A stretch of DNA of 64,000 nt from Charina bottae (lineage: Eukaryota; Chordata; Lepidosauria; Squamata; Charinaidae): contig JALMGJ010000001.1 of the NCBI GenBank assembly GCA_023362775.1, positions 92,698,001 through 92,762,000 on the forward strand, read 5' to 3'. Position 1 is the stretch's first letter. Each line of letters begins with the position of its first letter. A program made the position numbers and the translations under genes. Shown piece after piece: positions 9,501 to 20,800 of the stretch. Below the pieces are notes generated by a model. The model saw nothing but the letters and a program-made list of their open reading frames with translations. It ran no database searches and had not been told where the DNA came from.

Positions 9501-12267
9501 ACATCAGTACAGCTTGCTCATGTCCTACTTGAGGGCTTCTCTATATTTAGCCAAATGGAGTCTTGGAAGCATCAACTAAGGCGGCTCACTAATATGAATA
9601 AGCATCTTCCACTTTCCCCACTTAATCTTACCCACAATGTTTGGGTGCTGAAGGTTTTGTAGAATATTAGCTTCTTCTTTCAGCCTCTTTTGATATGTAC
9701 TTTGCTGGCTGGAGTTACATTTGGTATTTATTTTTTTCACAGCCCAAGGAGAGCAAGAGATCCCTCTGGGAGACCTAGAAAAGAAGAGCCTTAGTTGGCA
9801 ATGTGGCTCTAGATAAACTAGATTGCTAAGACTACTGTATATGAAGCACAATTTCTGTTATTTTAGAATAGCTCAGCAATTTAACCACAGGAGAAATAGC
9901 TCTCAGTCCCTATATGAAGCACTTTGGGCATTTTTTACCAGCCAAGAGCTGGTTTGCACAAATAAATCAGGCATTTTGAAATAGCTCTCCTTTGATAGTT
10001 TAACTTTCAGAAAGCAAATCACCAGTTTTCTTCTGAGCCTCCATTACTGTTATGAAATTCAAAAATAAAAATGCATACATTTCCCCACCCCACCACTCAC
10101 CCAAGCCAATTCTACATCTGGTTCATCAACAAATCCATAATTAACTGAAACTTATACCTTGATCTCATAATATCTAAACTCCTCTTGATAAACTCTCTCA
10201 GGAGGATGACACAGTTCATAACAAATTACAAGCAGAGAGCAGGAATAAGTCAGACTACCCTATCAGGGAGTTGCAGAGCAGACATAAGGAAGACAATCTG
10301 ACCCTTGAGATAAATCCGCATTTATTGCGCTTGTAGCAACCAATTAGTAGGCCCAGAGCTAAACCACTTCTTTTCTTTCCAACTTTTCCAAAACATCACC
10401 AGCATAGTTCACTTAGCAATCTTATTATGTTGGAATATATCCCCGATATCAATTAAGATAACATACCGTTTCATAAGGTAAACACTGACACCAGTTCCAT
10501 ATCCCAGTTTTTGCATGAAGGGAGAAGGTGGAATAGATATTGTAGATGAAGAAGTACTTTGTCCTATATTGTAAAAATAAAGACATACCGTTTATGCTAT
10601 ATGAAATAACAAATGTTTGTTACCAGCATTGCAAGAATGTTTTTTTCTAATTCAGTAACCAAGACCAGACTTGACCAAGTATCTCTTGCACAATCTGATG
10701 AAGTCACTCCTTGAATTTTTGATATGCAGTGACATCATGGTGCTTCTCTCTCCCCTTAGGGATATGCTGAAGGATCTATCCCAGCCTTTCTCAACTTTTT
10801 GACCCTGGAGGAACCCTTGAAATATTTTTCAGGCCTCGGGGAACCCCTGCACAATCAGACTCAAATATAGGCCAGTAGTTACAAAATTATTATATTTGTT
10901 TCATGTGTAGGCCTGTACACATGCATTAACAGTGTTCTTAAATTAAAAATAATGAAACTTCCCTCTTTAATATGAAGTTGCCTGAATTTGAAATAATTTT
11001 TTAAATAAATCGTGATCTCCCATGGAACCCCTAGTGACCTCACGTGGAACCCTAGAGTTCCACGGAACCCTGGTTGAGAAACCCTGATCTATCCTATTAA
11101 TTTATTAAAAAAAACTACCTATTTCAATTTCAACCCTATGTCAGGCAATTTAGAGTCAGCAGCATCTCTTCACATTCACTATCATGGGAGCATAAGGTAA
11201 AGGTAAAGGTTCCCCCCGCACATTTGTGCAGTCGTGTCAGACTCTAGGGGCCGGCGCTCATCTCCGTTTGTTAGCCAAAGAGCCAGCGTTGTCCGAAGAC
11301 GCTTCCACGGTCATGTGGCTGCATGACACGCGTGGAACGCTGTTACCTACCCACCGAAGTACCACCTATTAATCTACTTGCATTTGCATGCTTTTGAATT
11401 GCTAGGTTGGCAAGAGCTGGAACTAGTGCGGGAGCCGTCAGACGGGGCTAGGGATTCGAACCTCCGAACTTGTGACCTTCCAATCGACAAGCCTGGTATC
11501 TTACCCACTGAGCCACCACGCCCCTGGTTGAGAAACCCTGATCTATCCTATTAATTTGTTTTTTTAAAAGAAACCTACCTATTTCAATTTCAACCCTATG
11601 TCAGGCAATTTAGAGTCAGCAGCATCTCTTCACATTCACTATCATGGGAGCATAGTGATTCTTAAAATGGTGGCTATGGAAACATAGTCATTTATCTTTA
11701 CATTAAAAAAAGATATCCTCTCCCAAATCTGTCAAATATTTACAATACATTTAAAAATAAATTATGCTAAAATCTTGTCTCTCACATTTATGTAAGAAAT
11801 AGTTAAGAACATTTACAGTAAGCTTAAAAATGTATTCCCTCCCCAAATCCACCACTCTCACCTGTTAGAATAAATATTCATTTGTATCCTCCTCTGCCAG
11901 CAGCAATGTGTTACTGGTGGGAGCTGGGTTACTTTTTTGCAGCCATTTTCTGGCACAGGAGATTCCCCCCTCAATACAAATCAGTTGAGCTCTTCACTTC
12001 CACAGGGGGGAACACTGTGTGGCAAGAGCTATATTCACCTTTCAGTCATGTACTGCCATATTTCTCCACAACAAAAACCTTGCTCTGGATCGAAAAAACT
12101 TTATCTGATCTTTCCTAATATGTTTGATCACTTATAACTATAAATTGATCAATTTAAACTAACCCACAACTGCAAAGTTTCCACACATCTTCACTAAGTA
12201 CAGCCTCACCTGATTTCCTTCTCGGTGAGAGTTTACTAGGAGTCCTGAAAGTAGCTTCTGCAGCCAT
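6372..12267 (-). CDS. PBK: PBK/TOPK, PDZ-binding kinase, complete coding region in seven exons
   Basis: PBK is a mitotic MAPKK-like Ser/Thr kinase. Coding exons, in transcription order: 12267-12210, 10563-10467, 9774-9632, 9279-9110, 8964-8835, 7789-7616 and 6577 to about 6372. All junctions have GT/AG and compatible phases and give about 325 residues (human 322). Visible motifs: N-terminal TPSKLS (CDK site region), glycine-loop segment GYGTGVSVY (about 40-48), WAVKK with the catalytic Lys at about 65, HGDIKSSN catalytic loop (Asp about 168), DVG in place of DFG (about 187-189), GTEPWKPKE and a DDD-rich acidic linker. The C terminus ends ALESEKFIY, without the T/S-x-V PDZ ligand of mammalian PBK (human ETDV, from memory). 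My base count in the last exon is one short of a whole number of codons. The frame reads through cleanly to the stop, so I treat that as a counting limit and place the stop at 6372-6375. Confidence 0.97.
7616..7789 (-). CDS. PBK: PBK coding exon 6 (activation segment, helix F)
   Basis: Encodes [17 protein letters not shown], then [15 protein letters not shown] and IPHLNLLG with a run of acidic residues. The donor GTGTG starts at 7615. Confidence 0.96.
7930..7998 (-). repeat. Degenerate retroelement 3' tail (CR1/L2-type)
   Basis: A 'ctaccgcccatctc...gactctgg' block is preceded by TTTATT repeats. It is the same tail motif as at 26905, 52530, 53036 and 60515, here in a PBK intron. Confidence 0.5.
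8835..8964 (-). CDS. PBK: PBK coding exon 5 (catalytic loop)
   Basis: Encodes [17 protein letters not shown] and [15 protein letters not shown]: the HGD version of the HRD motif and the DVG version of DFG, both typical of PBK. The donor GTACGT starts at 8834. Confidence 0.97.
9110..9279 (-). CDS. PBK: PBK coding exon 4
   Basis: Encodes [20 protein letters not shown] (hinge), [10 protein letters not shown] and the helix ending MARGLK. The donor GTAGG starts at 9109, a slightly weak donor. Confidence 0.96.
9632..9774 (-). CDS. PBK: PBK coding exon 3
   Basis: Encodes [16 protein letters not shown] (ATP-anchoring Lys), the alpha-C region around [12 protein letters not shown] and HPNIV. The donor GTAAG starts at 9631. 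Confidence 0.96.
10467..10563 (-). CDS. PBK: PBK coding exon 2
   Basis: Encodes a Ser/Thr-rich stretch, then [15 protein letters not shown] and VYLMK, the degenerate glycine-rich loop and beta-2 strand. The acceptor TATAG precedes 10563; the donor GTATG starts at 10466. Confidence 0.95.
10782..11086. mobile_element. Non-autonomous hAT element (MITE), 305 bp
   Basis: The termini CAGCCTTTCTCAAC and GTTGAGAAACCCTG are inverted. They are flanked by an exact 8-bp target duplication ATCTATCC (10774-10781 and 11087-11094). No coding capacity is present. It lies in the first long coding intron of PBK. Confidence 0.9.
11068..11654. repeat. About 130-bp direct repeats flanking a SINE
   Basis: Positions 11068-11194 and 11522-11654 are near-identical. 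They differ mainly by a T-run expansion near 11559-11570, and each contains the last 19 bp of the hAT MITE plus its target duplication. The only sequence between them is the SINE at 11195-11521. Confidence 0.9.
11195..11521 (-). mobile_element. tRNA-derived SINE (same family as 55271-55589)
   Basis: Read on the minus strand it begins with a tRNA-like head (GGCGTGGTGGCTCAGTGG; box B around GGTTCGAATCC) and ends in a CCTTTACC tail, matching the plus-strand copy at 55271-55589. The flanks are the long direct repeats rather than a normal short target duplication. Confidence 0.85.
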
Positions 12268-12281
12268 AGCTAAGGCTTTTT
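12210..12281 (-). CDS. PBK: PBK first coding exon
   Basis: The ATG is at 12267-12265, followed by 19 codons including TFRTPSKLS and a basic PRRKS tail; the donor GTGAGG begins at 12209. A possible acceptor AG lies at 12283-12282, so 12281-12268 would be 5' UTR in the same exon. The start is chosen because the N terminus aligns with the human FKTPSKLS region at the right distance. Confidence 0.93.
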
Positions 12282-12722
12282 CTTCAGGAAAAAGTAAGTG
12301 GGAAGAAAGAGCTATTACCAATTGCTATTCAAAGAATTGAAAGCCCACTCAATGCGCGAATCGAGATTAAAGCAGATGTCTGCCAGCCTCTGGCTGAAGT
12401 TTCCTTGGGGAACCCGGAGGAACCTAGATTACTAACAACAAGAAACGGTATAAAAATATATCGAATAACTTACTAATAATTATGGGCCTGCAGACTCGAG
12501 GAGAGCAGCGGTTAGGCGAAGAACCACGAGGGCCGCCCTGGCCATGCACCCCCTCCTCAGACCGTTAAGAGTCAAGGTCTCCCTCTCCTGGCATCCAATT
12601 TCCCCCTTGCAGGGCACCGAAGAAGCTGCCCGCTTCGGTCCACAGGCCCCAATTACAGGCTTTCACGGCAGGCCTAGCAGGGCAAGGGACAGGATCAAGA
12701 AGACCCAACGGAGAGGACACTC

Positions 12723-12860
12723 ACCAGTACAACTCGCAAACGCTCCGTCAGTTTCCGCCACTGTTTGAATCCCGGCTAGCGCTTGCGTGAACAGAACGTT
12801 GAACCAGGGGGCGGGGCAAAGCGGGACGGACCAATCGGAGGTTGGTCTCGTGGATAGCCG
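12723..12860 (-). promoter_or_regulatory. PBK: PBK promoter and probable non-coding first exon
   Basis: Reading toward PBK on the minus strand: a CCAAT box at 12831-12835 (seen on + as CCAATCGG), a GC box GGGGGCGGGGC at 12807-12817, a CHR-like TTTGAA at 12764-12769 and an E2F-like TTTCCGCC at about 12752-12759. A strong minus-strand donor CTG|GTGAGT at 12725/12724 suggests a non-coding exon 1 ending here and splicing to 12281. CCAAT plus CHR/E2F elements are the known layout of cell-cycle genes. The transcription start is inferred. Confidence 0.6.
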
Positions 12861-13835
12861 GGTTGCTGGCGCGCTCTCAGGAAAGGGAGTCACCAGCTGG
12901 AGGAGAAGCAGGATTTCAGCAAGATAGGGTGGACTGACGCACCAAGAGATTCCAGGGCTGTCGTAGAAGAGCTACAGGTTGCTAACGGAGAGACATCAAG
13001 AAAACACCAGGAATATACATTAGGAAAGATTGGCGCCAATCCTGCGCACTTAAGTGCAGTGCTGAAGTGGAAGAGCAAACTTCATAGTTTACGGTTTCTG
13101 GCTGGTTTACTCACTACAACCCAGCTAAATGGCAGCACCAGTTCGAAAAAGCTAAGTATAGATGAGAGTCCCCCAGCAATGCCAAGGTTATTGGCTAGAA
13201 TGGGAAGGAAAACAAAATCCGCAGGAAGGCAATGTCAAACACTTCACAATGTCAAACTACATGGATTTATCCATGAAATCATCAGGGGTCATGGAAAGTC
13301 AGTATCATACAACAAGCTAAGGTTTATAGCCCTATTGTATATCCGCTGTAATAATTGTTAATGGCCTAGTGTGTGGTTTGAATTAGCAAATCATTATTCA
13401 ACAAATCAGGTTAAGTAACGCTGGCAGTCAAAATGTTTGAAAGCATACTAATATAAGTGTATTCATTCTGCCCATATGAAGTAGTAATGAAAATAGGTTG
13501 AATTTGATGTCTATGAGTCAGTCTTGCAGCTCAGCCCCACTGCTTTCAAAGAAGCTGAACTTCATGTACTAATTCCTCAATAAAAGCACAAGCAGCACAA
13601 TTGGATTGTTAAATCTTACTTTTTCTCTAGCAGCTCAAAGATGCTGCCTAAATATTTCCTCCCCCAATGTTATCCCCACAATCTATGAAGTAGGTTGGAC
13701 TCAAGTCACAGGATACATTGATCTACACATCAACTGATAGGATAGCAAGTTTTATGAAGTCAACTTGTGCACTTAGTTAATGGTTCACTGTAAAATTGGC
13801 TTTTCAACAAAAGGTTATTCAAGTTAACTATAGTA
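12861..13835. other. Between divergent PBK and SELENOI promoters
   Basis: This segment is moderately GC-rich at its left end and becomes AT-rich. No convincing exon is seen. The largest open frame, 13059-13361, has no recognisable domain. Confidence 0.5.
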
Positions 13836-14015
13836 AAGGTAAAGGTGTCCAACTCCAGGGGCCGGTGCTCATCTCCGTTTGTTAGCCGAAGAGCCAGCGT
13901 TGTTCGAAGACGCTTCCACGGTCATGTGGCCGGCATGACACACGCGGAACGCTGTTACCTTCCCACCGAAGTGGTACCTATTTATCTACTTGCATTTGCA
14001 TGCTTTCGAATATAC
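13836..14015 (-). mobile_element. SINE, 5'-truncated copy
   Basis: This is the 3' half of the same tRNA-SINE family as 55271-55589, in reverse orientation. It is flanked by an 8-bp direct repeat CTATAGTA (13828-13835 and 14016-14023). The tRNA head is missing. Confidence 0.8.
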
Positions 14016-14439
14016 CTATAGTATATATTTCCAATTTTAAGCCAGCCTCCTAACCATTAGGATCACACACTGCATCATCCATGCAGGTAGCTTTAATCAT
14101 AGCAGAAAAAAAGGATTGTACTTGAAACTGGCTTGAACGACTGTAGAACAAAACGTAAAAACGCGGTCTCAGGCTGTTCTTAGCGTAGCAACAAAATCCG
14201 CATAGTATAGACCAATTAGATGTTCTAGGCAGAGGAGGTGGGAAAGAGGCTATCAAGAACTGAATGAAGAAATGCGGGAGGAATAGAAAAGGAGTAGGTT
14301 GCAGTGGATTCCAGGAAAAAAGGCTACACCTTGATGCTATAAACCGCCCACTAAATATATTTTTCAAATCCCAACGGTAAACTAACAGCCAGCTGTCTTT
14401 TAGGAAGAAGCAGAGCAGGCGGAAAGGGGAATGACCTCT

Positions 14440-14792
14440 GAAGCAGAAGAAGCGCCAGGACCAATCCCAGGTCCCCTGCCTCATGCAAGATGGCGGCGCG
14501 CCAAAGGGAGGGAGAAGAGGGAGCGGAAAAAGAGGCGTTCGGTGACATCACGGGTGGGCTGATCTGAGGCTGCCACGCGGGAGGAGGAGCAGCGAAGTAC
14601 GGAAACCGGCGAGGGGTTGGAGGGGGGGGGGGTCGTCCTTCTCCTCCTCCTGTTATTCTCGAAGCCGGGCGGGACGAGCTTATCTATGCGGGCGCTGCTC
14701 CTGCTCCCTGTGTAGCCTTGCGTGGGAAAGGCAGGCAAGACGGACTGGGCCCTTTTTTGCATAGCGGATCCGTCTGCTAGTCGCTGCTAAGC
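14440..14792 (+). promoter_or_regulatory. SELENOI: SELENOI CpG-rich promoter and 5' UTR
   Basis: GC- and CpG-rich sequence immediately precedes the SELENOI ATG and continues into the start of intron 1 (to about 15130). It contains GGCGGCGCGCC at about 14493, a G run at 14621-14631 and no TATA box near the start, consistent with a CpG-island promoter. The ATG context is TAAGCATGG. The exact start site is not determinable. Confidence 0.65.
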
Positions 14793-14849
14793 ATGGCCGG
14801 CTACGAGTACGTGACCGCCGAGCAGCTCGCCGGCTTTGATAAGTACAAG
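14793..14849 (+). CDS. SELENOI: SELENOI coding exon 1
   Basis: Nineteen codons from ATG to ...FDKYK, followed by donor GTGAGG. The start is fixed by identity with the vertebrate N terminus; no in-frame upstream start extends it. Confidence 0.94.
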
Positions 14850-17800
14850 GTGAGGCGATTGGCTTCCTCGGGCTTTTCCGGAGGAGGGAAAGGGCTGCTG
14901 GGGTTGCGGGGAGGGAGATGCCGGAGGGCGACGGGAGGTCTCCCTCAGGGGAGACGCCGTGCTTGGATAGCTCAGCGGCGGCGCAGCTTCTTTACATGCG
15001 GGAGGCAGCCGTGCCCGGTGCCCCGTCAGTACTTCTTTTTCCTCGACACGCCGGGTGAATTAGCCTACAACTCCCATCGCCGCTGACCCGAACGGCGGGA
15101 TCGGTGGGGCTGATGGGAATTGTAGTCCATCTCGGTCGAAGGATAGCTGTTTGGAAGAAAGGAGGCCTCTTTCTTTCTGGCTGAGAATTTGGGGATATTG
15201 TGGCACAGGCAGAATTTGAAGTGTCACCATCCCCATCCCGTAGATCATTTCAGAGCCGTGACTCACGGTTAGTGAGGATGCCTCTGTGGCATCCATTTCT
15301 TAATTTTTTTTACTCTGTTTTGCCCATTGTCATGCTTGCCAAGAACCTGCTTTTGAGGCTTTAGCTTGTGATTAATCCTTTTGCACACACATGTGCTTTC
15401 ACTATATGGCTATGTGATACTTTCTCTACTATCTCTTGGAAACTACAAGAATGGAATATGGGCATGACAAATAAAGGATTCTATAATTTTGGCCCTATGA
15501 TATCAGTTAAATTACGAACTGAGTCTTCTTCCTAGGTTACAGGGACAAAAGGGGTGTAGGATCCAGTAGCGCCAAGTAATCTCTGCTCCTTCCATCTCCC
15601 CACTAAGGCAGTGGGAATACCTTAGCTCTATTGGTGACTTTGCTGATCATTTTTAGCCATGGCATGCGGAGTTCAGTGACAAAGCAAAGTCTTTTCAGTA
15701 GGTTGTCTTTGACTACTGCCACATACCTGAGACTTTTGGAGCTGTCTTACCCTCACTTCTGCAATCTTTGTCTCCTTTGTTGTTGTTTATTCGTTCAGTC
15801 GCTTCCGACTCTTCATGACTTCATGGACCAGCCCACGCCAGAGCTTCCTGTCAGCCATCACCATCCCCAGCTCCCCCATGGTTGAGTCTGTCACCTCCAG
15901 AATATCATCCATCCATCTTGCCCTTGGTCGGCCCCTCTTCCTTTTGCCTTCCACTTTCCCTAGCATCAGCTTCTTCTCCAGGGTATCCTGTCTTCTCATT
16001 ATGTGGCCAAAGTACTTCAGTTTTGCCTTTAATATCATTCCCTCAAGTGAGCAGTCTGGCTTTATTTCCTGGAGTATGGACTGGTTTGATCTTCTTGCAG
16101 TCCAAGGCACTCTCAGAATTTTCCTCCAACACCACAGTTCAAAAGCATCTATCTTCCTTCCTTGTCTCCTTTACGCACAGAAAATAGTATTTGACTTTCT
16201 TTCTGTGCATGTATCCTTTCTTTATACAAACCAGTCAGGCTGCAGAGAAAAGTCGAGATGCTTCAAACACTGCCTGGGCAATTAAAGTTGGGTGTAAGGT
16301 GTTGGACTTGGAGTGGGAACATCCAGGTTCAAGTCCACGCTCAAAGTCACTAAATGTCTTGGGCCAATTGTTCTCTCAGGCCAGCTACTTCACAGTACTT
16401 GTTGGGATAAAATGGGAATGGGCCTCCCCAAGCTCCTGGAGGATGGCAAATATAAATTTTATAAATGAAACGGAAGCAAAAAAATTCCCATGGGTGATTG
16501 ACCTGAACTGAGGAAGACTAATCAGTGTAGCAACCCTAAGCATTTTAATAGTAAGAGTGTCATCTGAAGATTCATTGCTGTCTTGAAGATATTCTGCAGT
16601 TAATAATGAAATGAATGGAAGTCACAAAGTCATAGGTGAGCACTCTTTCATCTAGCTGCTTGTAGACTTTTCTGACTCCTTCATTGCTTCTTCCTTACAC
16701 ATGTTGTGTAGTTTGTTTCAGCCATTATAATGTGTGCAAGAAAACTGGCCAATTACCCCGTTGTTGTTTTTTTGCAGGGGGCTCTTTTCCTTTGGCTGTT
16801 CATTTCTCTTGTGTGTATGAATGAAGAGTTGCCCTTCTTTTTACTTTTGCAGACTTCAGGGTTTCCTGAACATATAGAATCCTTTCTCTTCCTTCTCTGT
16901 GAAGGAAGTTCTACCTACCAAACTAACGACCCACTTACTTTCCAGGCATTATCTTGTGTGTGTGTGGGTGCCAAATGAGGGGCTTTAGATACTGGTTTAA
17001 TTATTTATAATTAATTATTTTCTTCTTGTTTGCCCTTCATTTTAACTCATTTGAAACTGGTGATTGCCATTCTGCTGTCTTACTATTATTTTCATCTCAT
17101 GGGTTTTTCTAATCTTCTAGCTTTGTGAGTTTTAGTTGGTTGTTTCAATCCTCCTACTTTCTCTTACTCCCTGCTTTCTCTAGCACAGAGAAAGGCAGAT
17201 TTCCCCATCACAGCTCTGAATGTTCCAACACTGCCTTTTCACTACCCTGCATTGTGTGATAAGCAGAATGGAAAAATTTGTGGTTGGACTAAATATCTCA
17301 GTTGACTGCTTTTCTTTAGAGATTCTGGGTCAGAAATTATGTCCTCTGCCCTCAAGAGTGCAAAGAGGTGCAAACAAAGCCTGGGACAGGGAGGGTTATG
17401 TTCTGCTCTTGGATACTGAATTTCTGTTCATTTCCCAGATATGCTGTTGAGAATTAGTGTTTACAGTTTCTTCTTATTAGGATTAAAAAGTAAAAGATAA
17501 TAATATATAAAGCTCCTAGGCTTGTCTTTGTTATTGGGGCGACATACAAATTGATTAAATAAATGTCATAAATAAAGTGCAGCCAACTATTATGACTAAA
17601 AAGTACTGTGCTTTGGTGACCCTGGCTTTCTGGATTTGTTTTCTTTGGCAGGATGCAAAGACTTCCAAGATTCTGAATAAACAGCATGAAGTATTAATAA
17701 TGCTTATTTACAGCCAAAAGACTCAAATAATAAAGCATTATTAGTGATTTCTGCATACTCTTATAGAAACAAGCAGTTTCCCGATAAGGAGATGCTGTTG

Positions 17801-20800
17801 ATGAAACTGAATATTGCATGAGATGCTGGCTTGTTTCTAATATTTATACATGTGCTGAAGATTTAGTTATCATGAAGTGGAGCAACTCATAATCTGAAGA
17901 TCAATTCTGAAAGCTAGATAAGACATGGTGAATGACCTCTGCTTCTTATTCTTTGATGCCTGAGGGCTGCATTTAAATCCACTCACAAATAACATTTTCC
18001 TGGGTATTCTAGTTTAAGACACTGGGCCTGTTTGCACATCTCACTAAGCCATAATATGGTTTAGCCATGAACAGATTGTAATAGCACCTATTGGTTCCTC
18101 ATGAGTGAGAATCAGCTACTAAATGAAGGACCTCTTCATCCATAGTTTAGCAAGTTGTGTGATTCAAGTGGAACAAGGGGGGGAGAGGGGGGGAAGGATT
18201 TGTTTTTGGTTCCTTTCTCTGCATAAGCCAGAGGGCTTAGTTTTTCTGAACAAACATCGACCAATGTGCTTAGCTATGAATAAGCATTATTGTACTCATC
18301 TTCTCCACAGATATAGTATTACTTATCATGATGCATACCCACAGTCAGGGAAAGCCTGCTGAAATAAGTTTAAAACTCCTTTAATTTAAAGTGTTAAATG
18401 TAAAGAACTTACTCATATCAACTTTGTTCTGCTACAAGTTGGATTTGTTTCCTTATTTTCCGGTTTTGTGAAATGGCCATAGAAACAAAATTAAGTATAT
18501 CAGTTATGTGTAACAGTAAATAGAAATGGGAAGACTTAAAACTAGAGCGAAAATAAAATGTCAACAAAAGAGACATTCCTTTCAAGTTTACTGAATTTAG
18601 AAGAAAGCCTTCTAATAATTTAACTATGCCCATTTTATACTCTTGGATCTCAATAGAAATAATGTGTTTTGGTTTTAGTCATAGAAATAGTAAGATAAGG
18701 GCTTAGAGGGGCTAATGTATGAGGCAAAATTTGGATCTACAAGGTAAAACTGAGCAAATGATTGAGGAAATTGTGAAACTGCTCTTTAACAAAGAAATAT
18801 AGCTGTGCTAATAAATCCAGTAAATCCTGAGAAAGGTATCTCTGAAGCCAAATGCTAAAAAACTACGGTCAAGTTTTTGAGTTATCTAGAATATTTCATA
18901 AAAGTAAGTGCTACATTGATGGCTGAAAGTGAGGAGGGGCTGAGGAGCCTTATGATGAAGGTGAAAGAAGAAAGTGCAAAAGCTGGGTTGCAGTTAAACC
19001 TCAAAAAACCAAGTTTATGGCAACGAGCTTGATTGAAAACTGGCAAATAGAGGGAGAAAAAGTGGAGGCAGTGACAGACTTTGTATTTCTAGATTACTGC
19101 ATACGCTGACTGCAGCCAGGAAATCAGAAGACGTCTACTACTTGGGAGGAGAGCAATGACAAATCTCGATAAAATAGTTAAGAGCAGAGACATCACACTG
19201 ACAACAAAGGTCCGAATAGTCAAAGCAATGGTATTCCCCGTAGTATCCTATGGCTGCGAGAGCTGGACCATAAGGAAGGCTGAGCGAAGGAAGATAGATG
19301 CTTTTGAACTGTGGTGTTTTAGGAAAATTCTGAGAGTGCCTTGGACTGCAAGAAGATCAAACCAGTCCATACTCCAGGACAGAGCTTTCCAAACTGTGTC
19401 GCGACACAAAAGTGTGTCGCCACACACAGCGTGGTGTGTCGCCACACCACCCGGAAGCATGCGCGTGCACGGTGGCCGCCATGCACGCACGCGCCACCGC
19501 ACGCCCCCGTGCTGCCGCCGTGCGCGTGCGCCGCCGCACGCCCCCCGTTGCCGTGCGCGCGCGTCGCCGCTGGGTGTGTCGCCAGCGGCAGCACTTTGGA
19601 AAGCCCTGCTCCAGGAAATAAAGCCAGACTGCTCACTTGAGGGAATGATATTAAAGGCAAAACTGAAGTACTTTGGCCACATAATGAGAAGACAGGATAC
19701 CCTGGAGAAGATGCTGATGCCAGGGAAAGTGGAAGGCAAAAGGAAGAGGGGCCGACCAAGGGCAAGATGGATGGATGATATTCTGGAGGTGACGGACGTG
19801 ACCTTGGAGCTGGGGATGGCGACGGCCAACAGGAAGCTCTGACGTGGCCTGGTCCATGAAGTTACGAAGAGTCGGAAGCGACTGAACGAATGAACAACAA
19901 CAAAAGTGCTACATATACATACACTCACTATTCCCAGGAACCAGCAAGAAGTGCTTTAGTAGGGCTATCTAAATCATTTTCCAGGAGTGGCAACAACACT
20001 GTAATATCTTTTACTACATTTACATAAACACAGTTACAGCAATCTACCTCTAAAAATTCCTGGGTTTTTCCCCCCCAGGGCTAACCAGTCCATGGTTTCT
20101 GTGCTTACTGAAGTAGATTCTTGGAATCAGCAACAGGTTTGAAAATCTATGAATGACATTCTGTCCACTTACAGAAATAATTGAAAACTCCTGGAAAGGA
20201 TGAGTTGATTCTGGAGGAAAAACAGGATATGCCAAAGCTGGATCCTCCAGTACACAAAGCTTGCACACTTGTACCTTCTAACAGCCTTCTCACCGTGCAT
20301 AATCCTTTGTCTGAAAACTCATGTAAACTCAAATTTTAGGTTATGACTTTATAATCTATTGAATTAACTGTAGTCAAGAAGATATATATTGTAGTCTTGC
20401 AATAACCTCTAAGTCAGACTATTAGGCCATCTCCTTCAGTGGTCTCTGCACTGCATTGGCTAGCAGTGGTGGAATTCAAACAGGAGTCTTTTGTGTCCCT
20501 ATGATGCCAAGGAATAAAGGTGAGCCCTTCTGCATGCAAAGCATGTGCTCATTCCTTTAAGCTGATTTTCTTTGCAATCCGAACCAGACAAATAGCCAAA
20601 ATCCGCTTTGGGGTTATTTTTTGCAAAATATGTGAAGTTTAAAAATACTGTAAAAGGTAAGGCAGGAGGACGTTAAGAAAATTAATGTACAGAATCAAAT
20701 GAGTGGAAACGAAGTCAGTCATCCAACCAAACATGCAACAATCAGCACTGTATCTTTGGTTTAAGAAGTTGGCAGTTACCATGCATACTTCAACTGGATG

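Noticed and set aside
13059..13361. 100-codon frame between the PBK and SELENOI promoters
   Set aside because: No recognisable domain, no splice evidence and no sign of coding bias.
14050..14762. Minus-strand frames upstream of SELENOI
   Set aside because: They lie in the GC-rich promoter, have no domain and overlap each other.
17770..18110. Possible MITE ('taagccataatatggtttagcca')
   Set aside because: No inverted termini or target duplication could be fixed.
19156..19842. 228-codon open frame as a novel protein
   Set aside because: It is the BovB C terminus read through an inserted hAT MITE; the GC-rich middle is the MITE.
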